Assembly (NCBI GenBank): GCA_048013815.1
Contig: CM106586.1
Location: forward strand, 4,898,001 to 4,962,000
DNA: 64,000 nucleotides
Direction of reading: 5' to 3'
DNA from: Setoptus koraiensis
Lineage: Eukaryota; Arthropoda
The notes under the pieces: generated by a model
What the model saw: the letters and a program-made list of their open reading frames with translations, nothing else
Database searches by the model: none
What the model was told of the DNA's origin: nothing
Shown here: in pieces, positions 12,801 to 23,644 of the stretch
Position numbering within the stretch: position 1 is the stretch's first letter
Layout: the number at the start of each line of letters is the position of its first letter
Made by a program: the position numbers and the translations under genes

Positions 12801-15800
12801 GGCCAAATAAAAGCCAAATTTCTTTCTCATTATAACGAGTGGTCAATCAAACAATTATAGACATTTCTTTCAACTCAATCACCGTGTGCGCTATTCATCT
12901 CGGCTTGATGCGAAATTGATTAAACTTTCAGGTCAGCTCTTGCTGAGTCGGCACCACACAAAAAAAAAGTGTTTCTCATTCACCAAATTCACGCCATCAT
13001 CACCAAAAAAGGGGCCTTGACAAGACTGGTGTCCGAATGAAAAACTTCATCTACCAAAAGTTCATATATTTCTCATTATTAGCATGGTTGGATGATTGTT
13101 CTGCGAGCTGCAATTGTCACTGTCTCTAGTTTGAAACATTGCGAGAATCAAGTTCATTTGTCGTACGTTATCTCGGTTTGTAGAACCCGGTTGCGCTAAT
13201 TGAAAGCTATCTCGCACTCAATTATGTAATTAGTGTTATGATGTCTCTGATGACAAAATCTTGTTTGTTGTTAGCAAAACATGCCATAATGTTGGTTGAT
13301 ACCATCTAACCGACATCATGCGCAACCACTGCTGGTTGATGCATCATATTACCGCTCAGCAAAGTGCCGGTGACGCAAACATTGCGAGGAAAGCGAAAAA
13401 AGGCAACATGACAACAATATCCACAACCATAATCAAGATTGAATAAATCAAATATAATTCTTTCCTTCTTCTATCATGTTGTCGGTTGTTGTTACAATTC
13501 CATCTATTATAAGATTAAGCTGGCAAAGTTGCCGTTGTTGTTGCGAAACAGCACAACGGCAACTTCCACATGAGAACTACTCAATGTGGTCCAGAGATAA
13601 CAGCCAGAATGACTGTTAATATTCGAACGGATAAAGTTGGCGATAAAGTTGGATGAAGCCTCTCTCTTAATGATGTCATGTTCGCTCCTATTTCTCTTCT
13701 GTGTTTTTCTCACATGTTGCCGCCATCGTTTGTTGTTCGTCTCCGTTGGTTGTCTATCTAGCAAGCCTAACTCGCCTCTCGAACCAGATAATGAAGATGA
13801 TTAGACTGATTCTCTCGCTCTTTATCCATGGTCTTGTTTATATTATCAAAGATAATTTATCGCACACAAGCATCTAGCGAACACATCGAGAGCAAGTTGT
13901 CACTTGTTGTCGCCACACTCCACAGCTTAACATGGCGCAAGCATGACGATTAATCTGATGAGTCAAATTCTAATTAGTGGGAGAGCTAAAAATATTCATC
14001 AAGTTGGCGATAGTCATTGAACTCTAATTCGTCTATTTCTTGTCTGTGTCCATTGTATTTAAGTTTCAGCGCTGCAGATATAAAATGTTGGTCGACATTG
14101 GTCACGGTGAGAGCTTTCGCCGATTCTCGTTGTTATCTAGGTGATAAATGCCGAATAATTCGGATCGGGTGTGCTGTGATTGAGGACATTCATCATTACT
14201 TCACTGTCGATTGAATGCCTATAATTAATATTGTTTTATTTTGGGAGAACTTGTTTCTAAGCAGTAACAGTAGTGGTAGCCACTAATCCTTATTGAGCCA
14301 CAGTAGCGTCGCTAAAGGTTTGCGACGGCAAACGACAATCGCGAAACAAGGCACTATAAAATGCAAATTAATCGTCAGCATCAACCTGGCGACAGGCTCA
14401 CGAGTGAACGTGGCAAACAAATAATGACTTTGACACTCAAAACATTTCTTTCTGTCCCATCTCTCTGATATTCAACGGTCAAATCTCTCATCTAGCGACC
14501 AGATGTTTGGCGCAAGACTGCCCGCAATCATTGTTATCATTATGATCGTTCTATTGACCCTAAACTGCGACATCGTCGCGTAGACTGCTTCGTAACTGCC
14601 GAGCCTAACAAATGTAAAATGTTGTTGTAAAATGCGACGATAGCACGATAAACGTACGATGATAGATACAAAATGTAAGCGCGCTTACCTGAGTTAGAGT
14701 TCTTTTTTGACAGCACCGACACATCACTTAAAGTATTGTGAGAAAATGATTGACTGGTCTATTGCTCCTGCAGTGGCCAGCGATGATCTTGATCGATATG
14801 ATTTTGATGTCGAATGTATGTGTGTCTTATAAGAATGTTATTTTCGAATCTTGACTGCTGCCTCACTTTGATTTCGGTGTTGATCGGTGGTGCACGAGCT
14901 CTTTTTGATTTAGTAGGATTGTGGCTTTGATTTGTAGGAGCGTTCAACGTTGAAAATGACCACAGTTGATGATATGAGACTTGATTTGCACGAACTAGTG
15001 GCTGACAGAATTGCTGATATTTGCTGGATGGTCACAAGCGACGATAATACGACGAGAACACTATCTGGACCACACTTGACCAATAGTTGATTGACTTCGA
15101 TGCGGATCGGTAAGGTGTGTGCTTGACAATAATGAGAATGAAGAGTTTCATGAAAACAACTTGTCTTTGTTGCTGGCGGCTTGGCGTCAAGCTAGCTTGT
15201 TGTTGTTAATTCAGCATTAGCATCTCTGTCGCTATCCAATGGCTTGGTTGCGACCAGTCAGCTCTCTTGCCGTTGAGTTAGTTGGACAATTTCGACGAGT
15301 GTTGTGCTTTGCTGTTCGGATGGCCTAGCTACGCCCATTAGTTGGTGGAATCATTGTTATAAACAGAGAGCCAGATAAGATAGAGACAGAGACAGAGAAA
15401 TGAACTACAACTAACACACACCTCATTCGCACCGTCAAACATAATGTAACTTGGCGTTGGGCAATGATCGAGGTAGCAGCAACTGTGGCTCTGTTTGTCT
15501 CAATTGATTATTCTCTGGGCATTCTATGGAATTAATCGAGCGACGTTCTCCGAAGCGATTCATTCATTGAATGAAACAGCGCACACATTTAGTTGATAAT
15601 CGAGCGAGCGATGCTCTCGAATGCTGTTGATCATGTTGCAATGCCACGGATATTACTATTACTATTATTATTCCTCTCTTGTTGCTTCTGAATTTAGAAT
15701 TAACTTTGAGTGCCATGCCATGCTGCGACACAACAAGAAAATTCATCAAGATGATGCTGAGAATTCCGAAGCCTTTCTCGTCTTTATTCGTTAGCACATT

Positions 15801-15840
15801 ATCCGCTATTTATTTACGCATGCCAACGCCAGTTGCTAAA

Positions 15841-15843
<3 letters not shown>

Positions 15844-15872
<29 letters not shown>
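15844..15872. repeat. (GA)n microsatellite
   Basis: An uninterrupted GA dinucleotide run of about 29 bases. Confidence 0.95.
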
Positions 15873-15874
<2 letters not shown>

Positions 15875-16165
15875 GCATATTAACCAACTATAGAGTGGAC
15901 AGAAAGAAACTGTGCTGTCCATTCATTCAATCGCTTTGGTCACCTCTGATGATGTCTTTGCTTCAGCCGTTCCCGGCCGCACTACCGCAAATAACATGAC
16001 GCTCCTTGTTGTTGCGTAAGATGACCGTAGGCGTATTGCAAAGTCGCTCTCTCCACTGAGAATTTCCTCTATTTTTGACAGCCAACTAGACGACACTGCC
16101 GCACTGCTAGCCAAAACTAATCCAACCAGTGGTCGGATATTATTCAGTAGTAGCTCAGTCAGCGC

Positions 16166-16254
16166 GATGATGTCTCAAGAGATGTCCGTAGAGATGTCCG
16201 TAGAGATGTCCGTAGAGATGTCTGTAGAGATGTCTGAAGAGATGTCTGGAGAGA
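16166..16254. repeat. 12-bp minisatellite, about 7 copies
   Basis: Head-to-tail copies of gagatgtccgta; the outer copies drift to gagatgtctgta, gagatgtctgaa and gagatgtctgga. Confidence 0.9.
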
Positions 16255-16897
16255 AAATTATCAACAGCATACGACTGTGGCCGACATAGTCGTCATTGTA
16301 TAAAACATTATTAATGAAATGCAATGAGGATGTTATATCTCATGTGCAATGCCAATTTCGTTTATGCGGCCAAGAAAGAAAATTGAAAGTGATCCAACAA
16401 ATGTAACTACCGTCACTACCTGTGTAGGGCGACGTTATTGAGCTTCTTCACCCATTGAGCTAGCTAGGTCGACCAAAGAAGAAAGCTTGCATATGGTGTG
16501 TATCTGTACCATTGTACAATAACAATTTCTGTGTAATGATATTGCCATTCTATATTGCTGCCAGTCAACATGATTGCGCTTCGGAATTTGCAAATATGGT
16601 CGGCCCAACAGATGCCAAACGTTAATTTCCATCTGATTGAAGGAAGCTGAAGCGACCGAACATCATCTCAAATGTTCTTTTGAACACTCTATTGCAATAG
16701 TTGTTACATGGATGATTACTTTGTTGTTGGTTAATTCATAACGGAGTTGGCTTTGTTTTCGCGGTCATTCTACAACCAGTGATATTCATAGTTGGCTAAG
16801 CAATTCTTTCGCAAGTCGCTGGTTGTTGTTAGACTTTGCCAACTATTTCAAAACAAATAATCCCGTCAGAGCTAATCAGAGAGGCATAATTATGGCC

Positions 16898-17397
16898 NNN
16901 NNNNNNNNNNNNNNNNNNNNNNNNNNNNNNNNNNNNNNNNNNNNNNNNNNNNNNNNNNNNNNNNNNNNNNNNNNNNNNNNNNNNNNNNNNNNNNNNNNNN
17001 NNNNNNNNNNNNNNNNNNNNNNNNNNNNNNNNNNNNNNNNNNNNNNNNNNNNNNNNNNNNNNNNNNNNNNNNNNNNNNNNNNNNNNNNNNNNNNNNNNNN
17101 NNNNNNNNNNNNNNNNNNNNNNNNNNNNNNNNNNNNNNNNNNNNNNNNNNNNNNNNNNNNNNNNNNNNNNNNNNNNNNNNNNNNNNNNNNNNNNNNNNNN
17201 NNNNNNNNNNNNNNNNNNNNNNNNNNNNNNNNNNNNNNNNNNNNNNNNNNNNNNNNNNNNNNNNNNNNNNNNNNNNNNNNNNNNNNNNNNNNNNNNNNNN
17301 NNNNNNNNNNNNNNNNNNNNNNNNNNNNNNNNNNNNNNNNNNNNNNNNNNNNNNNNNNNNNNNNNNNNNNNNNNNNNNNNNNNNNNNNNNNNNNNNN
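16898..17397. other. Assembly gap (500 N)
   Basis: Exactly 500 undetermined bases, probably a fixed-size scaffold placeholder rather than a measured distance. Anything that seems to read through it is an artefact. Confidence 0.99.
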
Positions 17398-18083
17398 TTG
17401 TATCAGTTTAATGTGCCACTTCAATCCCAAGCCAACACGGGTGGAGGCCAGCAGAGCTCATCGTTCAACTTCTGAATGGGACACATGAACGTGCTTGTAA
17501 ATGTTTTTGGTTCATCAAGTGTTTCCTTTAATAAACAATGAACTTATACTGTGTAACAGTCAAATCCGTTTAACAACCGAGACTACCAATTTTTTAGTTT
17601 CTATTCGTAAATACAGTGTTTTAGATCATTTACATTCTATTCCTATCATCTGTGTTTTCCTCGAACAAGAACCACTTCCCGCCTCCGGATTCATGATAGT
17701 TAATACCTCACTTCACTTCGCTTCGTTTAATTGAATTCTTGTTATTTCATTGCACTATTTCAACTCTTCTCCTCTCTTCTTGTTGTATCATCGTCTTCAT
17801 CATCTTGCTGTCTTGATTCGCGTGGGTAGATCAACAGTGCTGTTGTTGTTGTTTTGGGTTCACAAGGTTGAACGCAAGGTTATCATCATTATCGTCAGTC
17901 AGCAGAAGAAAATATTAAATTCATTTTTCATTTCGTGTATCGTAGTAAATTCTCAAACTATTGTGTAAATAGTCGTGTCGCTGTTGTGTGAAAAAAGTGA
18001 GAAATAGTGTAATAAAATAAAAAGTAAAAAACAACAGAAAAAAAACTGCAACATCACGTAGCAATCGATTTGTATCTTGTGGA
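17398..18083. other. Upstream flank / 5' UTR region of the ZP-N protein gene
   Basis: AT-rich sequence after the gap with no recognisable exon. It probably includes the promoter and leader of the small ZP-N gene that starts at 18084. Confidence 0.45.
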
Positions 18084-18857
18084 ATGATGATCAAAATAAA
18101 AATGCAAGCTTGCAGCAGGTATAAAAGTATTAAATGTCTATTGGCGCTTATAGGTTTTGCTACAGTGTGTCAGGTAACAAGTGTAAGTTGCCAATGTTAC
18201 AACAACAAATGTTATCGCCCCCATTATTACCTTTGATGAATAATTTTAAGAACTTTTTTATCATATTATGTCATCATCCAAAAATGGCCCTCATGGAAAC
18301 GCCTCATCGGCGCCCAATCATAACTGTGTAGGCTCACTCCAGTTCCACAAATCACAGTATGGACGTGATTGTTCATGAGAGAGAATTTATTTCCCAGAGG
18401 GTCAAAGGTACAGTGCCACTAGATGATCAATAAGCAATGTGTTCTAGTGTAGATTCTAATTATAAAACAAAACAACTATTATTACGATCATTTCATTGCA
18501 GTGGGACTAGATTGTATTAAGGACAGAACAATAATTAGATTAAATTTCACCTCACCTTTTCGGGGAGTGTTGGGAGCTGGAAAGCTAGGAATAACAACTT
18601 GTACATTGTACGGAAATGGGACAAGATTTTATGAATTGCAAGTTCCTCATTCGTCGCCAGATTGCGGCACTGAGCTAGATCATAATAGTGGTAGTATATT
18701 CAATACACTTTTTATAAGGTTTCATTCATCTTTAGAACTCGGAGGGGATATAGCTAAGAATATTATGTGTCGAATGCATTTGGGAGACTTAGTAGTGGGT
18801 AGAAAGAACATAAAGATGCCAAAGACAACCAGACAACCGACGAATGAACCTAAATGA
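18084..18857 (+). CDS. Small secreted ZP-N-domain-only protein (3 exons, about 173 aa)
   Basis: Exons 18084-18173 (or to 18182), 18332-18407 and 18502-18857 splice in frame. Donors are GTAACA or, nine bases on, the better GTAAGT; acceptors are GTGTAG and TTGCAG. Exon 1 gives a signal peptide (residues about 18-30, KCLLALIGFATVC). The rest reads as one ZP-N fold: a first Cys in LDCIKD (60), then the PFRGVLGAGK strand, Cys 89 in ITTC, Cys 110 in DCGTE, and Cys 145 in NIMCRM, the four-Cys pattern of ZP-N. In the family this half drives polymerisation of extracellular matrices and cuticle. There is no ZP-C half, transmembrane segment or furin site before the stop, and an AATAAA follows at 18967. 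Either a genuine mini-ZP protein or the first part of a longer alternatively spliced one. Confidence 0.7.
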
Positions 18858-18966
18858 TAATGATAACGATAGCCCATAGTGATCAATATAACCAATATAA
18901 ATACAAATTAATATATATATAACATCATAGTTCAAACCCAAAGACGAATGTATCATCGGGTTCTTT

Positions 18967-18972
18967 AATAAA
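18967..18972 (+). promoter_or_regulatory. Poly(A) signal of the ZP-N gene
   Basis: AATAAA 110 bases after the stop codon; it supports the gene ending here rather than continuing into a ZP-C exon. Confidence 0.6.
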
Positions 18973-19250
18973 ACGAATCCCATCTATTGTGTAGTCCGTC
19001 TTAATGCCGAGATCCTAACTAAACAAGTGGAACAATTCATTGAGGACACAAGGCTGACTCTTTCATAAATACTCGGGATACTCGAGAGAAAGAGAGTTTC
19101 ATCTCTTCTTTTAATGACCATTCAAGCAAATTATTCGAAAATGAGTCATATAGCTGCTGATTGAACTGGGTCACTTCATGAAGACACTATGGGATTGCTT
19201 GATCTCAATGATGTTAAAGTATCCGAGGCATGAGAAGATGATGAAAAAAG

Positions 19251-19256
19251 TTTATT
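19251..19256 (-). promoter_or_regulatory. Poly(A) signal of the myosin light chain gene
   Basis: AATAAA on the minus strand about 103 bases beyond the stop codon. Confidence 0.6.
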
Positions 19257-19358
19257 TCCTTCTTTGTTTATAAATTTCATTTGTAGGAGAAGATGAAGAA
19301 TAAGTAATCGACTAGCGAAAAAAACGCTAATTCGCAAGGACTACACCCAATCAATTGT

Positions 19359-20286
19359 CTACTTCTTATCGTCCTTTGCCTCCTCTGGAAATGGTCCAGC
19401 CATCAGTGTTTTGATGAAATCTAAACAACAAAGTTATGGTCGAGTGGTTCGAAATTCGTTCAAAGAAACAAAGGATATAAAGGATTAGAGGGTGTCTTAG
19501 ATGACTGGATAGATGCCGATTGTGTCGGTAAGGAGAGAGAGAAAAGGCGGGCTGAACACCATAATCGACTTGATAACGGAAACTCACGCTCGTATTTAAT
19601 GTTACCGTCCTCGTCCGATGGGCCCGAGCAAATGGCCATGATCTCTTCACATTCGGTGTCGCCCAATTTTTCACCAAGCGACATGAGAATGTGGGCCAGT
19701 TCGGCCTCCATCATGGTTCCGTTGTCCATTTTGTCGTAGACTTTCATACATTCTGCAAAGTCTTCATAGGCACCAACATCTTTGTCTTTCTTGAATTGAC
19801 TGTAGATAGGCAAAAACTCCTCGAGGGTCAGTTTCTTTTCGCCCTTCTTAGCGGTTCCGCCAAACTTTTGCACATTGGCCTGCGTCGGCACGATGTCCAA
19901 TGATCTGAGGAGGTCTCCTAGATCGTAACAATCTACCTGTGATTTTCCCTCGAAGTCATAGATATCAAAGTGTAGTCTTGCCTCTGATGTAAAAAAAAAT
20001 GATGGCACATAATTTGTTGTTAGATATCACATATAGTCGCTGGCCAGCAAGTTAATCAATTATTATATAAGTAGCCGTGCAAATTACGTCACTACTCACT
20101 TTCGACGTCGGCTGGTTTTAGGTCGGCCTGATATTGTCATAATTGTTGTTGGTTTTGTGATTGTTGTTGCGTTCCTCCAACAAGTAGTTGTTGGAGTTGC
20201 CGATAAACGAGTCAAAATTTTAGTTTAGCTGACTATTTGTTAGTTGGTGGGTGAAAGTTTCGCGATTGAACTTGGCTACTCACCAT
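19359..20286 (-). CDS. Mlc1: Essential (alkali) myosin light chain (4 exons, 162 aa)
   Basis: Myosin essential light chain, which wraps the first IQ motif of the myosin heavy-chain lever arm. Coding exons: 20286-20284 (the initiator Met alone), 20127-20100, 19983-19588 and 19420-19359. The first codon joins to ADLKPADVEK, the classic arthropod alkali light-chain start, and the single-Met first exon is also typical of the family. Four EF-hand-like units follow: FDIYDFEG, LEEFLPIYSQ, VYDKMDNGTM and DEDGNIKYE. Loops 1 and 2 lack the acidic ligands for calcium, as expected for this family. The C-terminus is ...MAGPFPEEAKDDKK. Intron sizes are 156, 116 and 167 bases. Insect homologues carry an alternative last exon; I see only one here. 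Confident. Confidence 0.93.
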
Positions 20287-21907
20287 TTTTATTGTTGCTG
20301 TTTAGTTATTGTTGTCGTAGTTACAAGTTGCTGCTGTTTGATTGCAAGTATCAATGAGCTATTGACCCTCGATCTCGAAATAACACACAATAAGCGAATA
20401 GAGCAAACAAGAAAAAGAAAACTAACAGAAACCAATGTTAGAGTTAGTGGCGCTATCACCAAGTACGCAACGTTATTTAACGTAACTTTATGACTATGAT
20501 GACGACTAGGACTATGTTCGAGGAATGCCACGACAAGTGTACGGCAGCTCACCAACATGTACTTTATGCCGAGTGTCTCTTTCTTTCGTATATCCCTTGT
20601 CATCTATTGTAAAGTGTATTATATCAAATTGTTCTCAGATGATATACGACCATGTACTATATCATGGCTACTACTTCTATCATCATCATCACTATCACCA
20701 GCTAGCCAAAAGAGAAGACTATGCAGAACTTGCACAGTCCCATCATGATGAGAGCCTCGTCGTATCAAAAGTGGAAACGACTATTAACAATTGAAAAGTG
20801 AATCCTTTTATTCTTGTTGAGATCATTGCTACTGGCTACACTAACAAGCCGCTACATGGGACCTAGTATACTCACAACTCAGCTGCAAAACTTATCTGCC
20901 GCAACTATCAAGTCCAGCGACCTCAGCAAGGTAGATGCAAGCCTTCGTTTGTCTTCACATCTAATGCGAGAAGTTGCTTAGAAGTCAAAGAGATATGTGT
21001 TTAACTGCAACTGTGTGTGTCTGTCTCCATAACTTTCAACAATCACAGCTATTACAGCTTTTTTACAACAGAACACCATAAGAAAAAGAAGGACAGCAAC
21101 AAAGAGAGACAGATACAGTCAGACTGATAGGAATTAGATAAAAACTAACTATTTACATGTACCATTTGTTGTAATCACTGCCAAATTTATATCCATATAC
21201 ACTTTCACTTTAACTTGTTATATATACATACTTTGCTCACTGTGTTGCTACGGGTAGGTGGAAGGCACGAATTTGGCATCAAACACAAACAAATACCATC
21301 GCCAAAGATTACTGATTGGAGAAGAGGAATTGTCGTAGAAAAAATAAGTTAGAAACTCATATATGTATGTGTGTATATTGATATAGGCCACGAGTTAGTT
21401 TATTGTAACCAAAAAACAACAACTAACAAAGAAGACTTCATTATCCAACTGCCAGCTATGACGATTATATCTGAGTATAAACATAAATAACAGTGCAAGC
21501 GGCAGTGGCTAGGCGACAAGAATCCTATCGTAGTAAGACAGAGAAACAACAATTACTTTCACATCCATCTATATGGGGAGCAGCTAAACAGAATGACGCA
21601 TTAACAAGATCGAGCAGCGTTAACGTGTCACAATGGTTGAATGACAATGCAAATGAGATGAAACTTTCATTACGTAAGTCGAGTGTATAGATTGAACACT
21701 TAGACACACACACGAGATGTATACAGGAAAACGAAGTCTAGTCTCCCTTTGGCCTGTCTCCTTTTTGCCAAGTGTGACATGCACACTGGGACGAAGAAAA
21801 GTGAGACCATCCCCAATGATTATATTGTCGTTGTCAGATCGCGTATTGTTATAGCGCATATGCGCGTATACTTTACTAGACTAGATGATTGTTGAAGGCC
21901 ATCTGCA
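20287..21907. other. Interval between the myosin light chain and NUBP1 genes
   Basis: AT-rich, with the promoter of the light chain at its left end and the 3' flank of NUBP1 at its right. Short open frames look like chance, apart from one possible plus-strand exon at 21494-21674. Confidence 0.45.
21494..21674 (+). other. Possible orphan internal exon
   Basis: An open stretch of 60 codons lies between an AACAG acceptor-like end and a strong GTAAGT donor at 21675. The composition looks protein-like (AVARRQESYRSK, HPSIWGAAKQ, VSQWLND), but I recognise no family and find no partner exon nearby. It could be an exon of an unseen small gene, or chance. Confidence 0.22.
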
Positions 21908-22915
21908 TCATTGTTCTAAAATGTCCAACAGTTTTGTTTTAATATCCGTGAATATGTTGCTCAACAACAATCGTTGTTCTTGTAGACGTTGTTGCGAGAC
22001 GACGTAGTCGCCGCCAGTAACGGGTTTCTCTTCTTCAGTCAGCGATTGACCGTTATCACATGTTTTACCAATAAGAGGATTCAACGGAATCTTGCCCAGT
22101 AAAGGCAAACCGTAATCACTGGCCATCTTATGGGCGCCTCCCGATGTCGGCGGAAATATGCTAGAGGTCGTATGGCATTTTGGACACGTGAATAGCGACA
22201 TGTTCTCTATGACGCCAAGTATTTTCAGATTTATCCGCCTACAAAAGTCTATTTGCTTGCGAACGTCCAGCAGGGATACTTCTTGAGGCGTTGTCACTAT
22301 GATGGCCCCGTCAATGTTGGCCAGTTCTGTTTGCTTCAAATAATTAACAATAGATATGTGTTCGTCCGAAGTGCCCGGCGGCGTATCGATAATCAAGTAG
22401 TCTAGATTGTCCCATTCTACGTCTCGCAAGAACTGCTTAATCATGTTTGTTTTTTTGGGCCCGCGCCAAATAACTGCATCATCCAGAGAATTGAGCAAAA
22501 ATCCGCAAGACATAACGGCAAGATTGTCGTTGACATAAACCGGCGACCAGCCGGTAGACGATTGGTGCACCTGTTCTCCCTCCAGGCCGAACATTCTGGG
22601 CGCTGATGGGCCACAAATATCTATGTCCAACAGGCCAACTTGAACATTGGCATCTTGGGCGAGACAACGGGCCAACAGGCACGACGTTGTGGATTTGCCT
22701 GTTCCGCCTTTGCCAGATATGACCAATATGATGTGTTTTATTTTGCCCAAGCGATCCTTAATGAGCGGAATGTCCACCTGAGCCTCGACAATTGAGGCCT
22801 GTTTAGATTCGCCCGAGGAGCAAATTTTCTGATTGGGACAGCCGGCGCACGGGCTCGCTTTGCCCGCCTCGTCCGACTCGATTCCTGGACAGTGTGGCGG
22901 CGGTGGTGCCTCCAT
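21908..22915 (-). CDS. NUBP1: Cytosolic Fe-S cluster assembly ATPase NUBP1/Nbp35 (intronless, 335 aa)
   Basis: Mrp/NBP35-type P-loop ATPase, the scaffold that, with Cfd1/NUBP2, builds 4Fe-4S clusters for cytosolic and nuclear proteins. The N-terminal ferredoxin-like motif is complete (Cys 9, 23, 26, 32). The deviant Walker A motif is [10 protein letters not shown] (residues 67-76; most relatives have GKGGVGKS), followed by [24 protein letters not shown] and TTPQEVSL. The bridging CPKC pair that binds the shared cluster is Cys 244 and 247. Length and order match animal NUBP1; the N-terminal four-Cys motif separates it from NUBP2. The start is set by [11 protein letters not shown], typical of the family. 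A single uninterrupted exon, divergent from DNAJB11 with a tRNA between them. Confidence 0.96.
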   Translation of the reverse strand: MEAPPPPHCPGIESDEAGKASPCAGCPNQKICSSGESKQASIVEAQVDIPLIKDRLGKIKHIILVISGKGGTGKSTTSCLLARCLAQDANVQVGLLDIDICGPSAPRMFGLEGEQVHQSSTGWSPVYVNDNLAVMSCGFLLNSLDDAVIWRGPKKTNMIKQFLRDVEWDNLDYLIIDTPPGTSDEHISIVNYLKQTELANIDGAIIVTTPQEVSLLDVRKQIDFCRRINLKILGVIENMSLFTCPKCHTTSSIFPPTSGGAHKMASDYGLPLLGKIPLNPLIGKTCDNGQSLTEEEKPVTGGDYVVSQQRLQEQRLLLSNIFTDIKTKLLDILEQ

Positions 22916-23047
22916 GTTGTTTCGGATGATTAAGTTTATAAAATTAAATGGATCGGTTTAAGTGAATGTTTGATGTTTGCCTTGACAATGTCGATTATCG
23001 TTTTATTTACATTTGGCACTTGCCATGTGTTTTTGGTCGATGGCGGC

Positions 23048-23053
23048 AAAAAA
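23048..23053 (-). terminator. RNA polymerase III terminator of tRNA-His
   Basis: Six T residues on the minus strand, three bases after the tRNA 3' end. Confidence 0.85.
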
Positions 23054-23056
23054 GCA

Positions 23057-23128
23057 TGCGGCAACCAGGATTCGAACCTGGGTTGTCACGGCCACAACGT
23101 GAAGTCCTAACCACTAGACGATTGCCGC
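23057..23128 (-). tRNA. tRNA-His: tRNA-His (anticodon GTG)
   Basis: 72 bases. The acceptor stem GCGGCAA pairs with TTGCCGC and A is the discriminator base. The D-arm/box A region CGTCTAGTGGTTAGGA, the anticodon stem TCACG/CGTGA around loop TTGTGGC (anticodon GTG), and box B GGTTCGAATCC are all intact. No intron. Followed by a T6 terminator. It looks functional. Confidence 0.96.
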
Positions 23129-23644
23129 TACTGCTCGAGGATCGGTCAACCAGCGAACGGCTCAGCCGACTACGCCAGACGCGTCTCATTGGATTTGAGG
23201 GGTCAATATGCAGATATGCTACCATGGCACTAATTATAGCACTGACAATAGCAGGCACTCAATGCCCGACCAAAGTCCGCGCAGATATACGCATAATCTT
23301 ACGAGTATCACCTGTATTACGTAATGGCCACGTTAAGCCGTAGTATTCACAAGTTGGCATTACATTTAACATTTTATTTGAAACTCTGACGCTTTGCTTT
23401 CGCGAGAAGCCACCGTCTAGTCACGCTGTTCACTGTGAAGCCGTCGACGACGTCGCCTCGACAGGATTCAATTTTGCCGCCCGAAAAACAAATAGAAAAC
23501 ATTCTGATAACGTGAATCACTTTTTCAATCACTTGGACCACAATCACAACTCGGCGATCACAGCTGCACAATCCATTATCATCAACATAATTACTATTAT
23601 TAATATTATCAATATTATTATTGGACAACCCGATTGCTTCAATC

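Larger units (their letters stand above)
9806..16897. other. Gene-poor upstream region of the GPCR
   Basis: Seven kilobases with no convincing coding exon on either strand: short open frames only, no family motifs. It presumably holds the GPCR promoter and 5' UTR exons. It contains short pyrimidine and CAA/TTG-rich stretches, a GA dinucleotide run (15844-15872) and a 12-bp tandem repeat near 16.2 kb. Confidence 0.6.
18858..19358. other. Convergent 3' regions of the ZP-N and myosin light chain genes
   Basis: Five hundred AT-rich bases between facing stop codons, with one poly(A) signal for each strand (18967 on +, 19251 on -). No other gene is visible. Confidence 0.6.
22916..23644. promoter_or_regulatory. 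Divergent promoter interval NUBP1 / DNAJB11, containing tRNA-His
   Basis: About 730 bases between two head-to-head housekeeping genes, with the tRNA-His in the middle. I see no clear TATA box for either protein gene. A TTAATATTA-rich stretch lies just 5' of the DNAJB11 start (about 23590-23625). A shared regulatory region is an inference from the spacing. Confidence 0.45.

Noticed and set aside
16823-17488. Open frames crossing 16.8-17.5 kb on both strands
   Set aside because: They exist only because undetermined bases in the 500-N gap cannot contain stops.
20525-20794. Plus-strand frame with a His/Tyr-rich stretch between myosin light chain and NUBP1
   Set aside because: The His/Tyr run is a simple-sequence effect (atcatcatc), and there is no start context, signal or splice support.
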